The position numbers were made by a program, and so were the translations under genes. This document shows, one piece after another, positions 51,527 through 61,968 of a DNA stretch of 64,000 nucleotides (the first letter of the stretch is position 1; each line of letters begins with the position of its first letter). Below the pieces are notes generated by a model. It saw only the letters and a program-made list of their open reading frames with translations. It did not search any database and had not been told where the DNA came from. Where the stretch lies: positions 13,678,173 to 13,742,172 of the forward strand of contig LR990045.1 of NCBI GenBank assembly GCA_905147135.1, in the 5' to 3' direction. This stretch comes from Blastobasis lacticolella (Eukaryota > Arthropoda > Insecta > Lepidoptera > Blastobasidae).

Positions 51527-52580
51527 ATCTGAACAAGCATTTAATAGACACTTCGACAGGCCTCCCACCTCCCAAAGTTCAACAAATGACCCTAGAGGTT
51601 TGGAAGTGTGGGCGTGGTCGCAAAACTTAACTGACTGGAATGAGGCCCAATTGAACCTATTATTACCGTCATGGCGTTCATCAACCCGTAAAACGTACAA
51701 AGTTGCCTGGAACAGATGGTTATCTTGGTGCAAATTACACAAACTTGACGCTGTTAGACCTACTGGTTCTAGTTTAGCTAAATTCCTTGCAGACCTATTT
51801 TTAAAAGACAACCTGTCTTATAATACTATTTTATTACATAAGTCGGTAGTGTCCACTTTATGTGATACTGAGGTCTCTGGAGGATTAAGTTCTCACGTAT
51901 TAGTTAAGCATGTACTGAAATCTATTTCCTTGAAAAAACCCGTGCAACATAAAACAGTGATCTGGGACACAGATACTTTAACCACTTTTTTGTCAACATA
52001 CACTGTTGACGAAAATAACACATTTTCAACTTCCCGACACACAGCTATATTACTTTTATTATGTTCGGGCAGACGGGTACATGATCTTACCTTGCTTGCA
52101 GTGGACGACCAGCATTGTATACAATTCGAAGATCATGTCCTAATGTGGCCTTTGTTCGGTTCTAAAACTGATAATTGTAATTTCAGGCAATCGGGCTGGA
52201 AGATACTAGCAAATTGTAGCAACAAGCAACTCGACGCAGTTTACTGGGTGAAACATTGTATCAGACTTCTTCACAACAGACGGAACGAAGCTAACAGCTC
52301 CAGTTTATTTGTGAGCGTGAGAGGACAACCCAAGGCTGCATCTAAAACTGTGATTAGTGGATGGATCAAAACTTTATTATCTGAGGCGAATATTTCTGCT
52401 CCCCCTGGCAGTGTACGGTCGGCCGTTGCTTCGAAGAGTTGGTCAGACAATATTTCAGTTGACGAGATACTTTCTCGTGGAAATTGGAAATCTGGCAATA
52501 CGTTTCAAAAGTTCTATAGACGAGAATTGAGACCAACCCGTAGTAATCATTTAAGAGATTCTTTTGTTCCTGTTGATTAA
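51261..52580 (+). CDS. DIRS tyrosine recombinase, right copy
   Basis: 439 codons, like 45869-47188, with one Ser to Pro change near 51666. The catalytic Arg, Arg and Tyr positions are kept. The MITE-derived N-terminus is identical in design. Both copies stay open, consistent with little time since duplication. Confidence 0.8.
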   Translation: MGDYYIVKGYEAVLMMNNNLKKFDILGIGLCGNWTFRELDISGIGHYGNWTYWELDIMGIGHFGNWTLWELDILKPLDILGIGHSELKRSEQAFNRHFDRPPTSQSSTNDPRGLEVWAWSQNLTDWNEAQLNLLLPSWRSSTRKTYKVAWNRWLSWCKLHKLDAVRPTGSSLAKFLADLFLKDNLSYNTILLHKSVVSTLCDTEVSGGLSSHVLVKHVLKSISLKKPVQHKTVIWDTDTLTTFLSTYTVDENNTFSTSRHTAILLLLCSGRRVHDLTLLAVDDQHCIQFEDHVLMWPLFGSKTDNCNFRQSGWKILANCSNKQLDAVYWVKHCIRLLHNRRNEANSSSLFVSVRGQPKAASKTVISGWIKTLLSEANISAPPGSVRSAVASKSWSDNISVDEILSRGNWKSGNTFQKFYRRELRPTRSNHLRDSFVPVD

Positions 52581-54146
52581 TATAGCTCTAATCGCAGAGC
52601 CTTTTCAGTTTCGTATTAAATTAGGGAAAACACGTTATTATGTTATGCATAATCCGCTTGTATCCCAGTTAAGTAATAGATTATTATGATTATTTTTATG
52701 TCTTCTCGAAAGAATATGTACTGATTATTATGTTAAGTACTATAGGTACAAGTATAATTGTTAATAAAACACTTGTGTTCTGTGCATATATTGGTTTAAT
52801 TCATACTGTTATTTTCCTGATAAATATAACAATGTCATTAGGAATTCACCTTATTTCTTTCATACCATACGAATGGATAACAATATTAATCCTTTCGTAT
52901 CCATCTTCATATCTATCTTGTCACATTGGCGCCCATCACCACCAGGCGATAACAAACACGTCTCAAAATAATATGCTTCAAATAACGGTCAAGTGTTTAA
53001 TAGCAGCGTTTTACCTGAAATAAAACGCTTATTAAATACTTACCTTATTTGAAGCATAACTTTAATTCCTGCCTGGTGGTTTTTCGACTCAATGACCAAA
53101 GTCGAGCTGGGGGACCCAAAGCAAAACCCCCCACTCGCTGCCTGGTGATGGCGCGATGAGTGACAGAGAAGGCGCAATAGGGTAGACAAAGAGGTAAAAT
53201 AAAGCGGAAACGGAAACGCCTATCTCAAAATAATATGCTTCAAATAAGGTAAGTATTTAATAAGCGTTTTATTTCAGGTAAAACGCTGCTATTGTGAGTG
53301 TGAGGCACTTATCAGGGCGACAGGGCCCTATTTAAAAAAAACCTTACCTTCGAATGTCTGATATTTTCTATCTCTAGCAACGCGAGCGGATTCAAAAATA
53401 GGGCCCCAGCGGCGGTACCGCTGATCTCCGATAGTATGCTATTGCCGATTGAATGATCTTGACCCTACCATCGATTTAAAAAAAGAAGTACCAAAATTGT
53501 GGGAGCGCCATCTATTGATTATTTTTAAAACCAACTGACAATACCCACTGGAAAACAACTCATTCGGTTGGTCTGTCCTAATCTTGCAGAACAAATGCGA
53601 CGTAATAATAGTAATTTTTTTAAGGTCGGAATTTCCCTATTTTTCCTGGACCGTAGTAATTTCTCCATTTTTGTGCAATAGTCACATATAACTAACAAAG
53701 AAGCAAAGTACAAACGTTACAAAAAATTAGGTTACGTTAAAAAAATTGCGAAAGACAAAGATAAAAAAATTTTTTTTTTTGAGGACCGGTTTTACTTGCG
53801 CTAATTTGAGCAGCTATCCTGTCACACAAATCTATTTAGCGCTAGGCTAGTTTTAGCCGCTATAAAATTGAGCATATTCAATTTTATAGTGGCTACAATT
53901 CGCTCAGCGATTTTTAGTTCGAACACAGGTCACACAAAGCTAATTTTCGCTAGCGAAAATTAGCAGCAACAAATTACTGCGTGTGACCGATGCTTAAAAT
54001 AAAATAACTGTTTATCTAATCAGTATGCAACACTCCTATTTTTTTTATTTTTTGTCAGAGGCCTAGGCGCGTTTATGTTTGTGGAATTATTTTCCCGCTT
54101 ACAGAATATCGCAGCTAAATAATACTCTTTTAAATAGTATTGTGTT

Positions 54147-54367
54147 TCTGCCGGTGAGTAAGGTTTCCAGTGCTCCATGGGGTGGGGATTTGGGGAACCG
54201 TGGCTTTGGCAGTGGAGTGGCATTTGCTTTTTGCTGCCAGAGCAACGTGTTATAGAGGTGGGCAACGCATTAGCGATACTCTTGGTGTTGCTAATGTCTA
54301 TAGGCAGTGGTGACCACTTTCCATCAGGTGGCCCGCTTGCTTGTTTGCTTACCGTATGACATAAAAT
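54147..54367 (+). mobile_element. LINE-tail repeat, duplicated copy
   Basis: Identical in position to 48755-48975 plus 5392. Confidence 0.65.
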
Positions 54368-54576
54368 ATATATATATTTTGATTATAAAGTGATTTTGCT
54401 CATCGGAAATATATGCCCTTCTGTAGCAGTCGAGTAAAAAGTCGTCTCAAAACGTTCAAAAACCATAAATATTAATCAAAACACTATTGATTATGTCGGC
54501 ATCGGCGACTATTCTAATCGTATCGTTCATTTGGTAAGTAAGCAAACAATTTTAATAGTTTTCTGGTCTCTTCTTT

Positions 54577-54962
54577 TTGCACTATGCCTTTTCCATTAGC
54601 TGGAGTCAGCTCTCATTGTCTGCTTCCTCCATTTCTCTCTATTCTGAGCAGTAGCAGCGTCAACAATATTGTCCTTCAGGTCCCGTTGGTCCGCCGTCAG
54701 CCAGGTGGCGTGTGGGTGTCTTCCGCGTCAGCGAGTCGTCGTCGCCAAATTTACGGCTACTTGCACTATGGTGATCTTTGGGGCCCACCATCGCATTGAG
54801 CGTTCTTAAACTGTATGTGAGTGTGGACATTACGTACTTTGCCCAACAGGGTGACACCCGCTGATCAGCATAAATGCGCATTTTTGTCGTGTGTAGTTTT
54901 GACAAGTGCTGTTTAGTATAATAATGTATACAGTGTAATATTTTTTCCAAAGTCAATCAAGG
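54577..54962. other. Unassigned sequence right of the tandem duplication
   Basis: Open frames on both strands (54584-54799 plus, 54660-54956 minus) lack recognisable domains. The stretch has the look of diverged LINE sequence, but no motif could be fixed. Confidence 0.3.
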
Positions 54963-55214
54963 TATACAGGCTGTTACATATTATATGTATGAAGCCGTGA
55001 ACTGGATGGATTGCTAAACGTATTAAAACGATAGGTACAACTATTTCACGTACTACAGAAATAATAATAATAAAGAATCGTGGACAAATTCACACAGCGC
55101 CATCTAGCCCCAAAGTAAGCAAAACTTGTGTTACAATTGTACCTATCGTTTTAATACGTTTAGCACTCCATCCAGTTCACGGCTTCATACATATATTATG
55201 TAACACCCTGTATA
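54963..55214. mobile_element. Inverted-repeat element with a SINE tail in its loop
   Basis: Arms 54963-55039 and about 55137-55214 pair over about 77 bp, with termini TATACAGGCTGTTACAT and ATGTAACACCCTGTATA. The loop holds an inverted SINE family B tail (55083-55140). Confidence 0.65.
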
Positions 55215-55375
55215 TTGATAGTAATGCATATTATCCTGGAATAAAAATATGAATTACTTTATATTTAGAGGTAGTTTGTCTTCTACGATGCTGTGGGCTA
55301 ATGTGTAAGCCCGTATTTTAAAACTATCAATCCGTATGAGAGCGGAAGAATTGTTCAGTTCTACGTCAAAATTAT

Positions 55376-55625
55376 TGACGACCTGAGTGCCGGTCAACAT
55401 GCCGGTCTGCCACGCAAGAGGTCCCGGGTTCGATACCTGGCCGGACAGAAATTGAAATGATGAACTTTAATTTCTGTTACGGGTCTGGGTGTTCTATGTA
55501 TAATAACTATGTATTTAAAAGTATATAAGTAGTTAATCAGTTATCTAGCACCCACAACACAAGCTTTGCTTACTTTGGGGCTAGATGGCGCTGTGTGAAT
55601 TTGTCCACGATTTTTTTTTATTCAC
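55376..55625 (+). mobile_element. tRNA-derived SINE, family B, copy 4
   Basis: GACGACCTGAGTGCCGGTCA shows a small deletion in the A-box region. The B box GGTTCGATACC and the body through GAATTTGTCCACGATT match copy 1. Ends in a T-rich run. Confidence 0.7.
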
Positions 55626-55734
55626 ATTTAACGAAGACTTTAAATTACATAAACACATGCAGTTGTATAAAGTCCCACGCCGCGATCACAGCTTGCACGA
55701 ACTTGTTCAGAGACTATGTTCTGCCGAATATCCG

Positions 55735-55795
55735 GCTATCCGGCTAGGAGGCTGGCCAGATATCCGGTATCCGGTATCCGGCCAACTATCCATTT
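55735..55795. repeat. Short TATCCGG tandem repeat
   Basis: ATATCCGGCTATCCGGCTAG and GATATCCGGTATCCGGTATC, about six units of 7-8 bp. Confidence 0.6.
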
Positions 55796-55880
55796 CATCT
55801 TTACTTGATATCCTCGACGCGTAGGTACAACAAAACTGACTCTCAGCTTACTTCCAGTAAAGTTGAGAAAATTATATTAA
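55795..55880 (-). repeat. Dispersed repeat, inverted fragment
   Basis: TTGATATCCTCGACGCGTAG and AAAGTTGAGAAAATTAT match the outer part of the repeat at 12560-12660 (also 6140-6230 inverted). Confidence 0.45.
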
Positions 55881-55943
55881 GTAGATAAAATAGTGTAGGT
55901 ATGCAACAGCATACAATTATGTATTAAAACACAAAAACAATCA

Positions 55944-56292
55944 TCTTAGCGTTAATATCCCGGTTGTGCTCTCGCGCACGAGGGCGCGGGGTCCGCCGTG
56001 ACCATGATCCAGGATTTGGCAGGTCAGGTAATTACAGTGGAGCGACTGCCATCTGACCTCCATGACCCTACTACTTGGGGAACCTGACCAGATTGGATCA
56101 TGGTTACACATCCAGTCGCCTGAATGTGCAGGTTTCATCAAGACGTTTTTCCTCACCGTAAGAGCATCGGTTATTATTCAACTAATGTACATAACTCAGA
56201 AAACAGTCATTGGTACATGGCTGGAGCGGGATTCGAACCCGGGACTCTGGCTTACGAGTCAGATACTTTAACCGCTCGGCCACCGACGCTCT
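55944..56292 (-). mobile_element. tRNA-derived SINE, family A, full-length reference copy
   Basis: The reverse complement starts GAGCGTCGGTGGCCGAGCGG (A box TGGCCGAGCGG), then carries CTCGTAAGCC and the B box GGTTCGAATCC, ending the tRNA-like head at CCAGCC. The body follows, with ACATTAGTTGAATAATAACC, then TCCACTGTAATTACCTGACC and GATATTAACGCTAAGATGAT. The best-preserved copy in the window. Confidence 0.85.
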
Positions 56293-56403
56293 TGTATATG
56301 TATTAAAACACTCGTGTCAAACTTTTATCGTACTATGTTTTAATACCGCGTTTTATTTGCGAGTCGCCAAATCATCATTATCGTGATATCAGTCAGAAGA
56401 CTA

Positions 56404-56821
56404 TGGCAAAAGACTGACAGTCAAAAGACTGCTGGGCATAGGCCTCCCCCAGAGATCTCCACAAAGGCTGGTCCTGTGCTTTCCGCATCCAGCTGGTACC
56501 TTCGATCCTTACGAGGTCGTCGGTTCACCTTGTAGGAGGTCTACCTACGCTTCGTCTTCCGGTACGTGGTCGCCACTCAAGCTCTTTACTGCCACATCGG
56601 CCATCTGTTCTTCGAGCTATGTGCCCTGCCCACTGCCACTTCAGTCTGGCAATCCTTAGATTGGCGATCCTTAGGTCGGTGGCCTTGGTTCGCTTGCGGA
56701 TCTCCTCATTTCTGATTCGATCGCGCAAAGAAACTTCGAGCATAGCTCTTTCCATTGCCCTTTGGGTAACAGTGAGCTTTCTTATAAGGCCCAAAACCAC
56801 TAATAAACTCATGTTAATCAT
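56404..56821 (-). mobile_element. LINE C-terminal fragment (WAGHIARRTDGR type)
   Basis: The minus strand reads RAMERAMLEVSLRDRIRNEE, then LKWQWAGHIARRTDGR, LEWRPRTGRRSVGRPPTR, stop, TDDLVR and WMRKAQDQPLWRSLGEAYAQ. The stop replaces a Trp codon (TGG to TGA). This end is common in lepidopteran LINE polyproteins. 5'-truncated. Confidence 0.7.
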
Positions 56822-56924
56822 AAAATTTTGAATAAGTTAAAATTATTACTATTAGCACAACTTGTGCGAATATATTGAAGCGATAAACTAATACCGCGTT
56901 TTCATAGTTACACTACTCATCCAC

Positions 56925-57160
56925 CGGAGTATTTTCATTTTATTGGCGTGGGCGTTCGCGGACGTGCTTCGTCAGCCACCCCTAGGCATCACAGGCCTAA
57001 TTAATGCTATTGTTAGCTAGCTTGATCGGGATTTTACGGACGCAGCAGAGGCGCGAGCCGCGACTGCCGCGAGCTTTTGAAATTTCGTCCAAGCTGCAGA
57101 CGGGACTTGATATCGGAGTCGATATCACCAGACTCGTGCAGTGTTCACTACGGATCCGTG
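56925..57160 (-). mobile_element. RTE-type LINE RT fragment
   Basis: Colinear with 63290-63510: shared CATCCACCGGAGTATTTTCA, TTCGCGGACGTGCTTCGTCA, CAAGCTGCAGACGGGACTTG and GATATCACCAGACTCGTGCA. An internal segment is missing and frames are broken. Confidence 0.65.
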
Positions 57161-57347
57161 AGTAAGATATTGTTAATTAACACAATAATAAAGAATTAAA
57201 CTAGGTACTTTTACTTAAATGCTTAGGTACGTACCTATCTATAGCTACTTAGTTCATATTAAGGTAATATCTTTAAAATACAGCTGATTACACCTAAAAA
57301 AAATTACGTACCGGCCATACGAGTCGTGCGCACTCGCGTAACGCCGA

Positions 57348-57526
57348 TTACGACTCAATTGTTGAGGCGGCCACATCGAACGAGTTAATAGAACAATCAG
57401 AGGACTTCATGGTAAAGGGCGATTTTGGAAGTGGCTTCTGCTCGGTGTGTAACACAATTCGCTTGCGCAGGATCTGCAATTCCAAGGAGCATACAGAGTG
57501 CTCCTCCTCGCTGTCGTAGTCGTATC
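57348..57526 (-). CDS. Probable terminal exon of an unidentified host gene
   Basis: Acceptor CGTATCCCCCAG, then a frame (phase 1 in) reading YDYDSEEEHSVCSLELQILR, then KRIVLHTEQKPLPKSPF and SINSFDVAASTIES with a TAA stop. The composition is that of an ordinary acidic-then-basic protein tail and not of a known transposon. I do not recognise it. Earlier exons would lie to the right. The Dong-like element starts about 125 bp upstream of this exon, so it probably sits in the preceding intron, opposite in strand. Confidence 0.5.
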
Positions 57527-57619
57527 CTGGGGGATACGATGTAATGTTAAAAATCACTTATAGGTACACTTAAAACAATGTTATGCTTTACATTTGCTTT
57601 TTAATAGCAGACGGGTTTT

Positions 57620-57620
<1 letters not shown>

Positions 57621-57650
<30 letters not shown>
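57621..57650. repeat. (TAA)n tract at the left end of the Dong-like element
   Basis: About ten TAA/AAT units end exactly where the element starts. The right end carries TAAATAAATAATAATAATAA. Confidence 0.9.
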
Positions 57651-57651
<1 letters not shown>

Positions 57652-57915
57652 CCCGCCACTGTATCTCCACGTTGACGTCGTGGCGGGGCTTGCGTGATCC
57701 AATGACCCTTAGAGCTATGCCGGCAGAGCCACTCATGCCGGACAGGTCTAAGGCGAGGATCCAGACCAAGAGGGATACAACCCAAGCCAAGGTGGAACAG
57801 CGTACGCCGAGGGCTGCATGGCCAGGGGGGAGCCTGGTCGCTAGTATGCGGACTCTGGGTACCGGGGGACACCCAGTTTTACTTACCCTTGCCACGGTGA
57901 ACGCAGGGCTCTGCT
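57651..57915 (+). promoter_or_regulatory. Dong-like 5' untranslated region, candidate HDV-like ribozyme
   Basis: The first nine bases CCCCGCCAC (57651-57659) pair perfectly with 57680-57688 across 20 bases. TGTATCTC (57660-57667) can pair with GGGATACA (57772-57779). Between these lie two hairpins: CCGGCA/TGCCGG near 57720-57741 and GGTCT/AGACC near 57745-57767. CAAGA sits just before the second strand. That order (P1, P2, P3, P1', P4, C, P2') is the double-pseudoknot order of HDV-like ribozymes, known at the 5' ends of R2 and R4 elements. The inner P3 (ACG/CGT) is weak. Confidence 0.45.
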
Positions 57916-60900
57916 GTGGTTGACGCGTCGTCCCTAGCCACCCGTGGGAACAAAATGAGAAGATCTATTAGAATAAAAAACAAAAACTCTGCCCAGTGTT
58001 CAACTGCTGCAGAAAACGGCTCCGCCGGTAATAGTTCACCTATATCATCAACCCGGAGCCTTTTCTCTACACCATCATCATCACCAAAGTCATTCCAAAA
58101 CCCAACGTCATCACGATCCACCACAGCATCACCCATGTCATATGATGTTACCCAGGAAGCTCCGGCTAATTATCCTGAGTCCATCTATGATATCATTAAC
58201 GCTGCGCGGAACAATGCTAATGTCGAATCTAACTACGGCGCAGAAACAGACACATACAATATCGACACCAATACACCAGCAAGAAGTGTTTTGCAGGAAA
58301 TGCTTCCTGCAACCACCCTCGCTGGCAGAAGTAGGCAACGAATGAAATGGACAGACCTAATAAACCGAGAACTTCTTCGTTGTTACTACACCGTCACTCA
58401 ATGTGAAACGAACCTCACAGCATATCGGCCATTGTTACACAAAATGTTCATTGAAACATTCCCTGAACTACATCATTTATCTGAACAAAGACTAGCCGAT
58501 CAAATAAGAGTAATTCACAGAAATCATAGGATATCGCTAGCTGAACGAGAACGTATAAAACAATTGATATCACTATCAGTCACAGAAGAAATTGCCGACA
58601 CGGTACATGACACATCCTTAATCGATACCCTGTCACCTCCCATTGATAGTGAAGTAACAACAGGGAATTATGCTACACATAACGTCTCCGTAAATGTAGA
58701 ACAATATGCAACATCTACACAACAAACAGTCACAATAGAGGATCTTGATACTTACACACAAACTACTGAACCAGAATCACTACATATTAATTTCAATACA
58801 ATTGAAGATACATTTACAGAAATGCTCATTAAATACTCACACACAGATGCCACACTTAGACCTACCATCCCTAAGTTACAAATTACAAGAAAAAGCATTA
58901 AAACTGTGAACACAGTAAACGATATACTACACAAACACTTAGAGAACAGAGAGACAGTTGATATAGATAATATACACGAAGTCATATACTGCGCTGCTAT
59001 GACCGTGACCACACTGCATGCAAAACCCAAAAATAAAGTAAATAGTAATATACATACAGCAAATTCTACTGAATCAAATAATTCAAATAAAGACAAGAAA
59101 CAACAATGGGAGAAGAGATTAGAAAACAAAATTACAATATTACGCAAGGAAATAGGGCAACTTATTCAATATTTAAATGGAAACCTTACACAAAAAAAGC
59201 AGCGAAAAATAAATCCTAATAACCAAAGCAAAGATGAAATAGTAAACCAATTAGATACTTACAAACAAAAACTACAAGCATACTCCAAACGACTGCGCCG
59301 CTATAAGCTTAGTAATCAAAGAAAATCTGATAATAATCTTTTCCGAACCAACCAAAAACTGCTCTACAGAAATTTGAACACAGAAAATATACACATTAGC
59401 CAGCCACCTAATATAAAAGACGTCCAAAATTTTTGGGAAAATATATGGTCAAAACCAGTAGAACATAACCGAAACACACCTTGGTCACGCATAGAAGAAC
59501 AAGATGCTTCAAACATAGAGCCAATGGCAGAAGTATTTATTTCTAAAGATGACGTAACACAAGCAATAATGAAAACATTAAACTGGAAAGCGCCAGGCCC
59601 AGACAAAATTCAAAATTACTGGATCAAATACTTTACATCCACACACGAATATATTGCAAATGCATTCAATCATCTTTTACATAACCCACAAGATACACCA
59701 TCCTTTTTTACACAAGGCATAACGTATTTAAAACCTAAAGATGATGACACAACAAACCCTGCTAAATATAGGCCAATTACGTGTCTTCCTACAATTTATA
59801 AACTTTTAACATCTATTATATCACACAAACTTAATCATCATATTGCACACAATAACATAATCCCGGAAGAACAAAAAGGATGTAGTAAGGGCTCAATGGG
59901 ATGTAAAGAACAACTTGTAATAGATACGAAAATACATAACCAGGTAAAACAAAAGAAAAGAAATTTATATTACGCATACATTGATTACCAAAAGGCATTC
60001 GACAGTGTACCACATTCATGGCTGATAGAGGTTTTAAAGATGTATAAAACTGACAATGGACTAATACAATTTCTACAGTATACCATGGCAAACTGGACAA
60101 CTACATTAAACATACACACAAAAAATAAGACCCTTAACACAGAACACATTAAAATATCACGCGGTATCTTTCAAGGTGATTCACTGAGCCCTATTTGGTT
60201 CTGTCTTGCACTCAATCCGCTTTCTAAAATATTAAATGGTACAGACTACGGATATAATATTGACAGGGAGAACACTAATAAACTAACACACCTACTCTAT
60301 ATGGACGACATAAAGCTTTATGCAGCAAACAGGCAGCAATTAGACCATCTACTCAAATTAACGGAAGATTTCAGCAGGGATATTAAAATGACATTCGTAA
60401 CAGATAAATGTAGGATTAACTCTATTATTAAAGGACAACACAAAGACACAGAACCATATGATCTCGAACAACAATTAGGTAAAATAGATAATATGGAACC
60501 CCGTGAAACCTATAAATATTTAGGTTACCTTCAGTGTACCTCTATAAATCACACTGAAATAAAATCTGGACTTAAAACTAAATACAAACAGAGACTAACT
60601 AAAATATTAAAAACTAAATTATCCGCCAGAAATAAAACAAAAGCTGTGAATACATATGCCATTCCGGTATTAACTTATTCTTTTGGAATTATAAAATGGT
60701 CCGATACCGAGTTAGAAGCCCTTAATACCTTAACGAGAACAACATGTAACAAACACAATATGCACCATATCCACTCAGCGGTCCAAAGATTTACCCTAAA
60801 AAGGAAACTTGGGGGACGCGGATTTATAGATATTAAAAATTTACACTATACCCAAATAGATAATCTTCGGACCTACTTCCAAACAAAAGCTAACCAATCT

Positions 60901-61857
60901 ACACTACATAAAGCTATAGTCAATATTGCCACATCTGGAACACCCTTACAATTAAACAACAGCCAATTTGATCCTAAACAAAAAATTCTACAAGATAACC
61001 AAAAAATCGAAAATTGGAAGAAAAAAGCAATACACGGAAAGTATCCTCATCACCTCGACCAAGACCATGTTAACCGCACTGCATCCTGCACTTGGCTCAC
61101 AAAAGGCAATTTATTCAGCGAAACCGAAGGATTTCTCATAGCAATCCAAGACCAAATAATTAAAACCCGTAACTACTCCAAATATATTCTAAAAGAAGCC
61201 ATAACAACTGATAAATGCAGATTATGTCACCAAACAACTGAAACAATAGATCACATAACAGGAGGTTGCAGAATACTCGCCAACAAGGAATATACCCACC
61301 GTCATGATAACGTCGCTAAGCACATACACCAACAACTTGCCCTAAAACATAACCTACTCGATACATACACACCCTACTACAAATACAAGCCGAAAAAAGT
61401 ATTAGAAAATAACACTACCAAGCTCTACTGGGACCGTGACATCATAACAGACTGTACCGTCCTCAGCAATAGACCGGATATAACGCTCACCATCAAATCC
61501 ATTAAGACTACATACCTCATAGACGTGTCAGTCCCTAATACGCATAATTTGAAACAGAAACACACAGAAAAGATACAGAAATACATCCAACTAGCAGACG
61601 AAATCAAACAAATGTGGCATCAAGAAACCGTACGAATCATCCCTATCATCATCTCGTCAACAGGAGTAGTACCAACGTCTCTTAGTGCCGCATTAAAGAC
61701 ATTACAGCTTCCAGATACTACTTACATACCCTTACAAAAATCAATAGTCATTGACACATGCTCTATAGTCCGCCGTTTCCTAAACCCAACGTCATTGTCC
61801 TACGCCATTACCGCAGAAAATAATGACGTACCTTCTACTTTAACATTGTTATCATAA
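57916..61857 (+). CDS. Dong-like polyprotein: RT, CCHC knuckle, restriction-like endonuclease
   Basis: 1313 codons without a break. An alternative start is Met 14 (57955). Residues 1-130 are Ser/Thr-rich and disordered. At about 138-205 (WTDLINRELLRCYYTV...FPELHHLSEQRLADQIRVIH) there is a Myb/SANT-like helical block, a likely DNA-binding part. RT: WKAPGPDKI, YRPITCLPTIYKLL, YIDYQKAFDSVPHSWL (motif A, Asp690), SRGIFQGDSLSPIWF (motif B) and YMDD at 795-798 (motif C). The knuckle is Cys1101-x2-Cys1104-x8-His1113-x4-Cys1118. The endonuclease has RPD at 1186-1188 and LIDVSVP with Asp1203. In the family the endonuclease nicks the target and the RT primes on the nick. Copy looks capable of activity. 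Confidence 0.9.
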   Translation: MVDASSLATRGNKMRRSIRIKNKNSAQCSTAAENGSAGNSSPISSTRSLFSTPSSSPKSFQNPTSSRSTTASPMSYDVTQEAPANYPESIYDIINAARNNANVESNYGAETDTYNIDTNTPARSVLQEMLPATTLAGRSRQRMKWTDLINRELLRCYYTVTQCETNLTAYRPLLHKMFIETFPELHHLSEQRLADQIRVIHRNHRISLAERERIKQLISLSVTEEIADTVHDTSLIDTLSPPIDSEVTTGNYATHNVSVNVEQYATSTQQTVTIEDLDTYTQTTEPESLHINFNTIEDTFTEMLIKYSHTDATLRPTIPKLQITRKSIKTVNTVNDILHKHLENRETVDIDNIHEVIYCAAMTVTTLHAKPKNKVNSNIHTANSTESNNSNKDKKQQWEKRLENKITILRKEIGQLIQYLNGNLTQKKQRKINPNNQSKDEIVNQLDTYKQKLQAYSKRLRRYKLSNQRKSDNNLFRTNQKLLYRNLNTENIHISQPPNIKDVQNFWENIWSKPVEHNRNTPWSRIEEQDASNIEPMAEVFISKDDVTQAIMKTLNWKAPGPDKIQNYWIKYFTSTHEYIANAFNHLLHNPQDTPSFFTQGITYLKPKDDDTTNPAKYRPITCLPTIYKLLTSIISHKLNHHIAHNNIIPEEQKGCSKGSMGCKEQLVIDTKIHNQVKQKKRNLYYAYIDYQKAFDSVPHSWLIEVLKMYKTDNGLIQFLQYTMANWTTTLNIHTKNKTLNTEHIKISRGIFQGDSLSPIWFCLALNPLSKILNGTDYGYNIDRENTNKLTHLLYMDDIKLYAANRQQLDHLLKLTEDFSRDIKMTFVTDKCRINSIIKGQHKDTEPYDLEQQLGKIDNMEPRETYKYLGYLQCTSINHTEIKSGLKTKYKQRLTKILKTKLSARNKTKAVNTYAIPVLTYSFGIIKWSDTELEALNTLTRTTCNKHNMHHIHSAVQRFTLKRKLGGRGFIDIKNLHYTQIDNLRTYFQTKANQSTLHKAIVNIATSGTPLQLNNSQFDPKQKILQDNQKIENWKKKAIHGKYPHHLDQDHVNRTASCTWLTKGNLFSETEGFLIAIQDQIIKTRNYSKYILKEAITTDKCRLCHQTTETIDHITGGCRILANKEYTHRHDNVAKHIHQQLALKHNLLDTYTPYYKYKPKKVLENNTTKLYWDRDIITDCTVLSNRPDITLTIKSIKTTYLIDVSVPNTHNLKQKHTEKIQKYIQLADEIKQMWHQETVRIIPIIISSTGVVPTSLSAALKTLQLPDTTYIPLQKSIVIDTCSIVRRFLNPTSLSYAITAENNDVPSTLTLLS

Positions 61858-61942
61858 GTACTCGATGATACTACAGAACCAGAGCACTTGGCAGTAGCCC
61901 GTGCCTGATTCTAAAAAATCCGACCAATGGTCGAGCTTTACT

Positions 61943-61968
61943 AAATAAATAATAATAATAATAATAAT
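61943..61968. repeat. TAA-rich 3' tail of the Dong-like element
   Basis: TAAATAAATAATAATAATAA at the element end. It may merge with the (TTA)n tail of a minus-strand LINE at 61966-62400. Confidence 0.75.

Larger units (their letters stand above)
49185..53293 (+). mobile_element. DIRS 3' portion, duplicated
   Basis: Holds the RT from just past motif B, RNase H, MITE, recombinase, internal complementary region (52961-53057) and right terminal repeat (53090-53247). It lacks the left terminal repeat, ORF1 and half of the RT, so it cannot complete a DIRS cycle alone. Confidence 0.9.
49185..54575 (+). repeat. Tandem duplication, right copy
   Basis: Copy of 43793-49183. The join at 49184 reads CTGGTCTCTTCTTC|TACAGCGCCGAAAATC. 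No long homology is seen at the breakpoints, only TACAG/TTCTT-scale similarity. Confidence 0.95.
57651..61942 (+). mobile_element. R4/Dong-type non-LTR retrotransposon, apparently full length
   Basis: One long intact frame, flanked on both sides by TAA-rich tracts, with a 5' untranslated region beginning at the tract edge. Single ORF with RT, CCHC knuckle and a restriction-like endonuclease marks the site-specific early-branching LINE group. TAA-tract insertion is known for Dong of Bombyx mori in the R4 clade. It lies inside or beside a host gene (exon at 57348-57526). Confidence 0.85.

Noticed and set aside
56220..56292. A functional tRNA gene on the minus strand
   Set aside because: A and B boxes are good, but the sequence continues into the SINE body found at four other loci.
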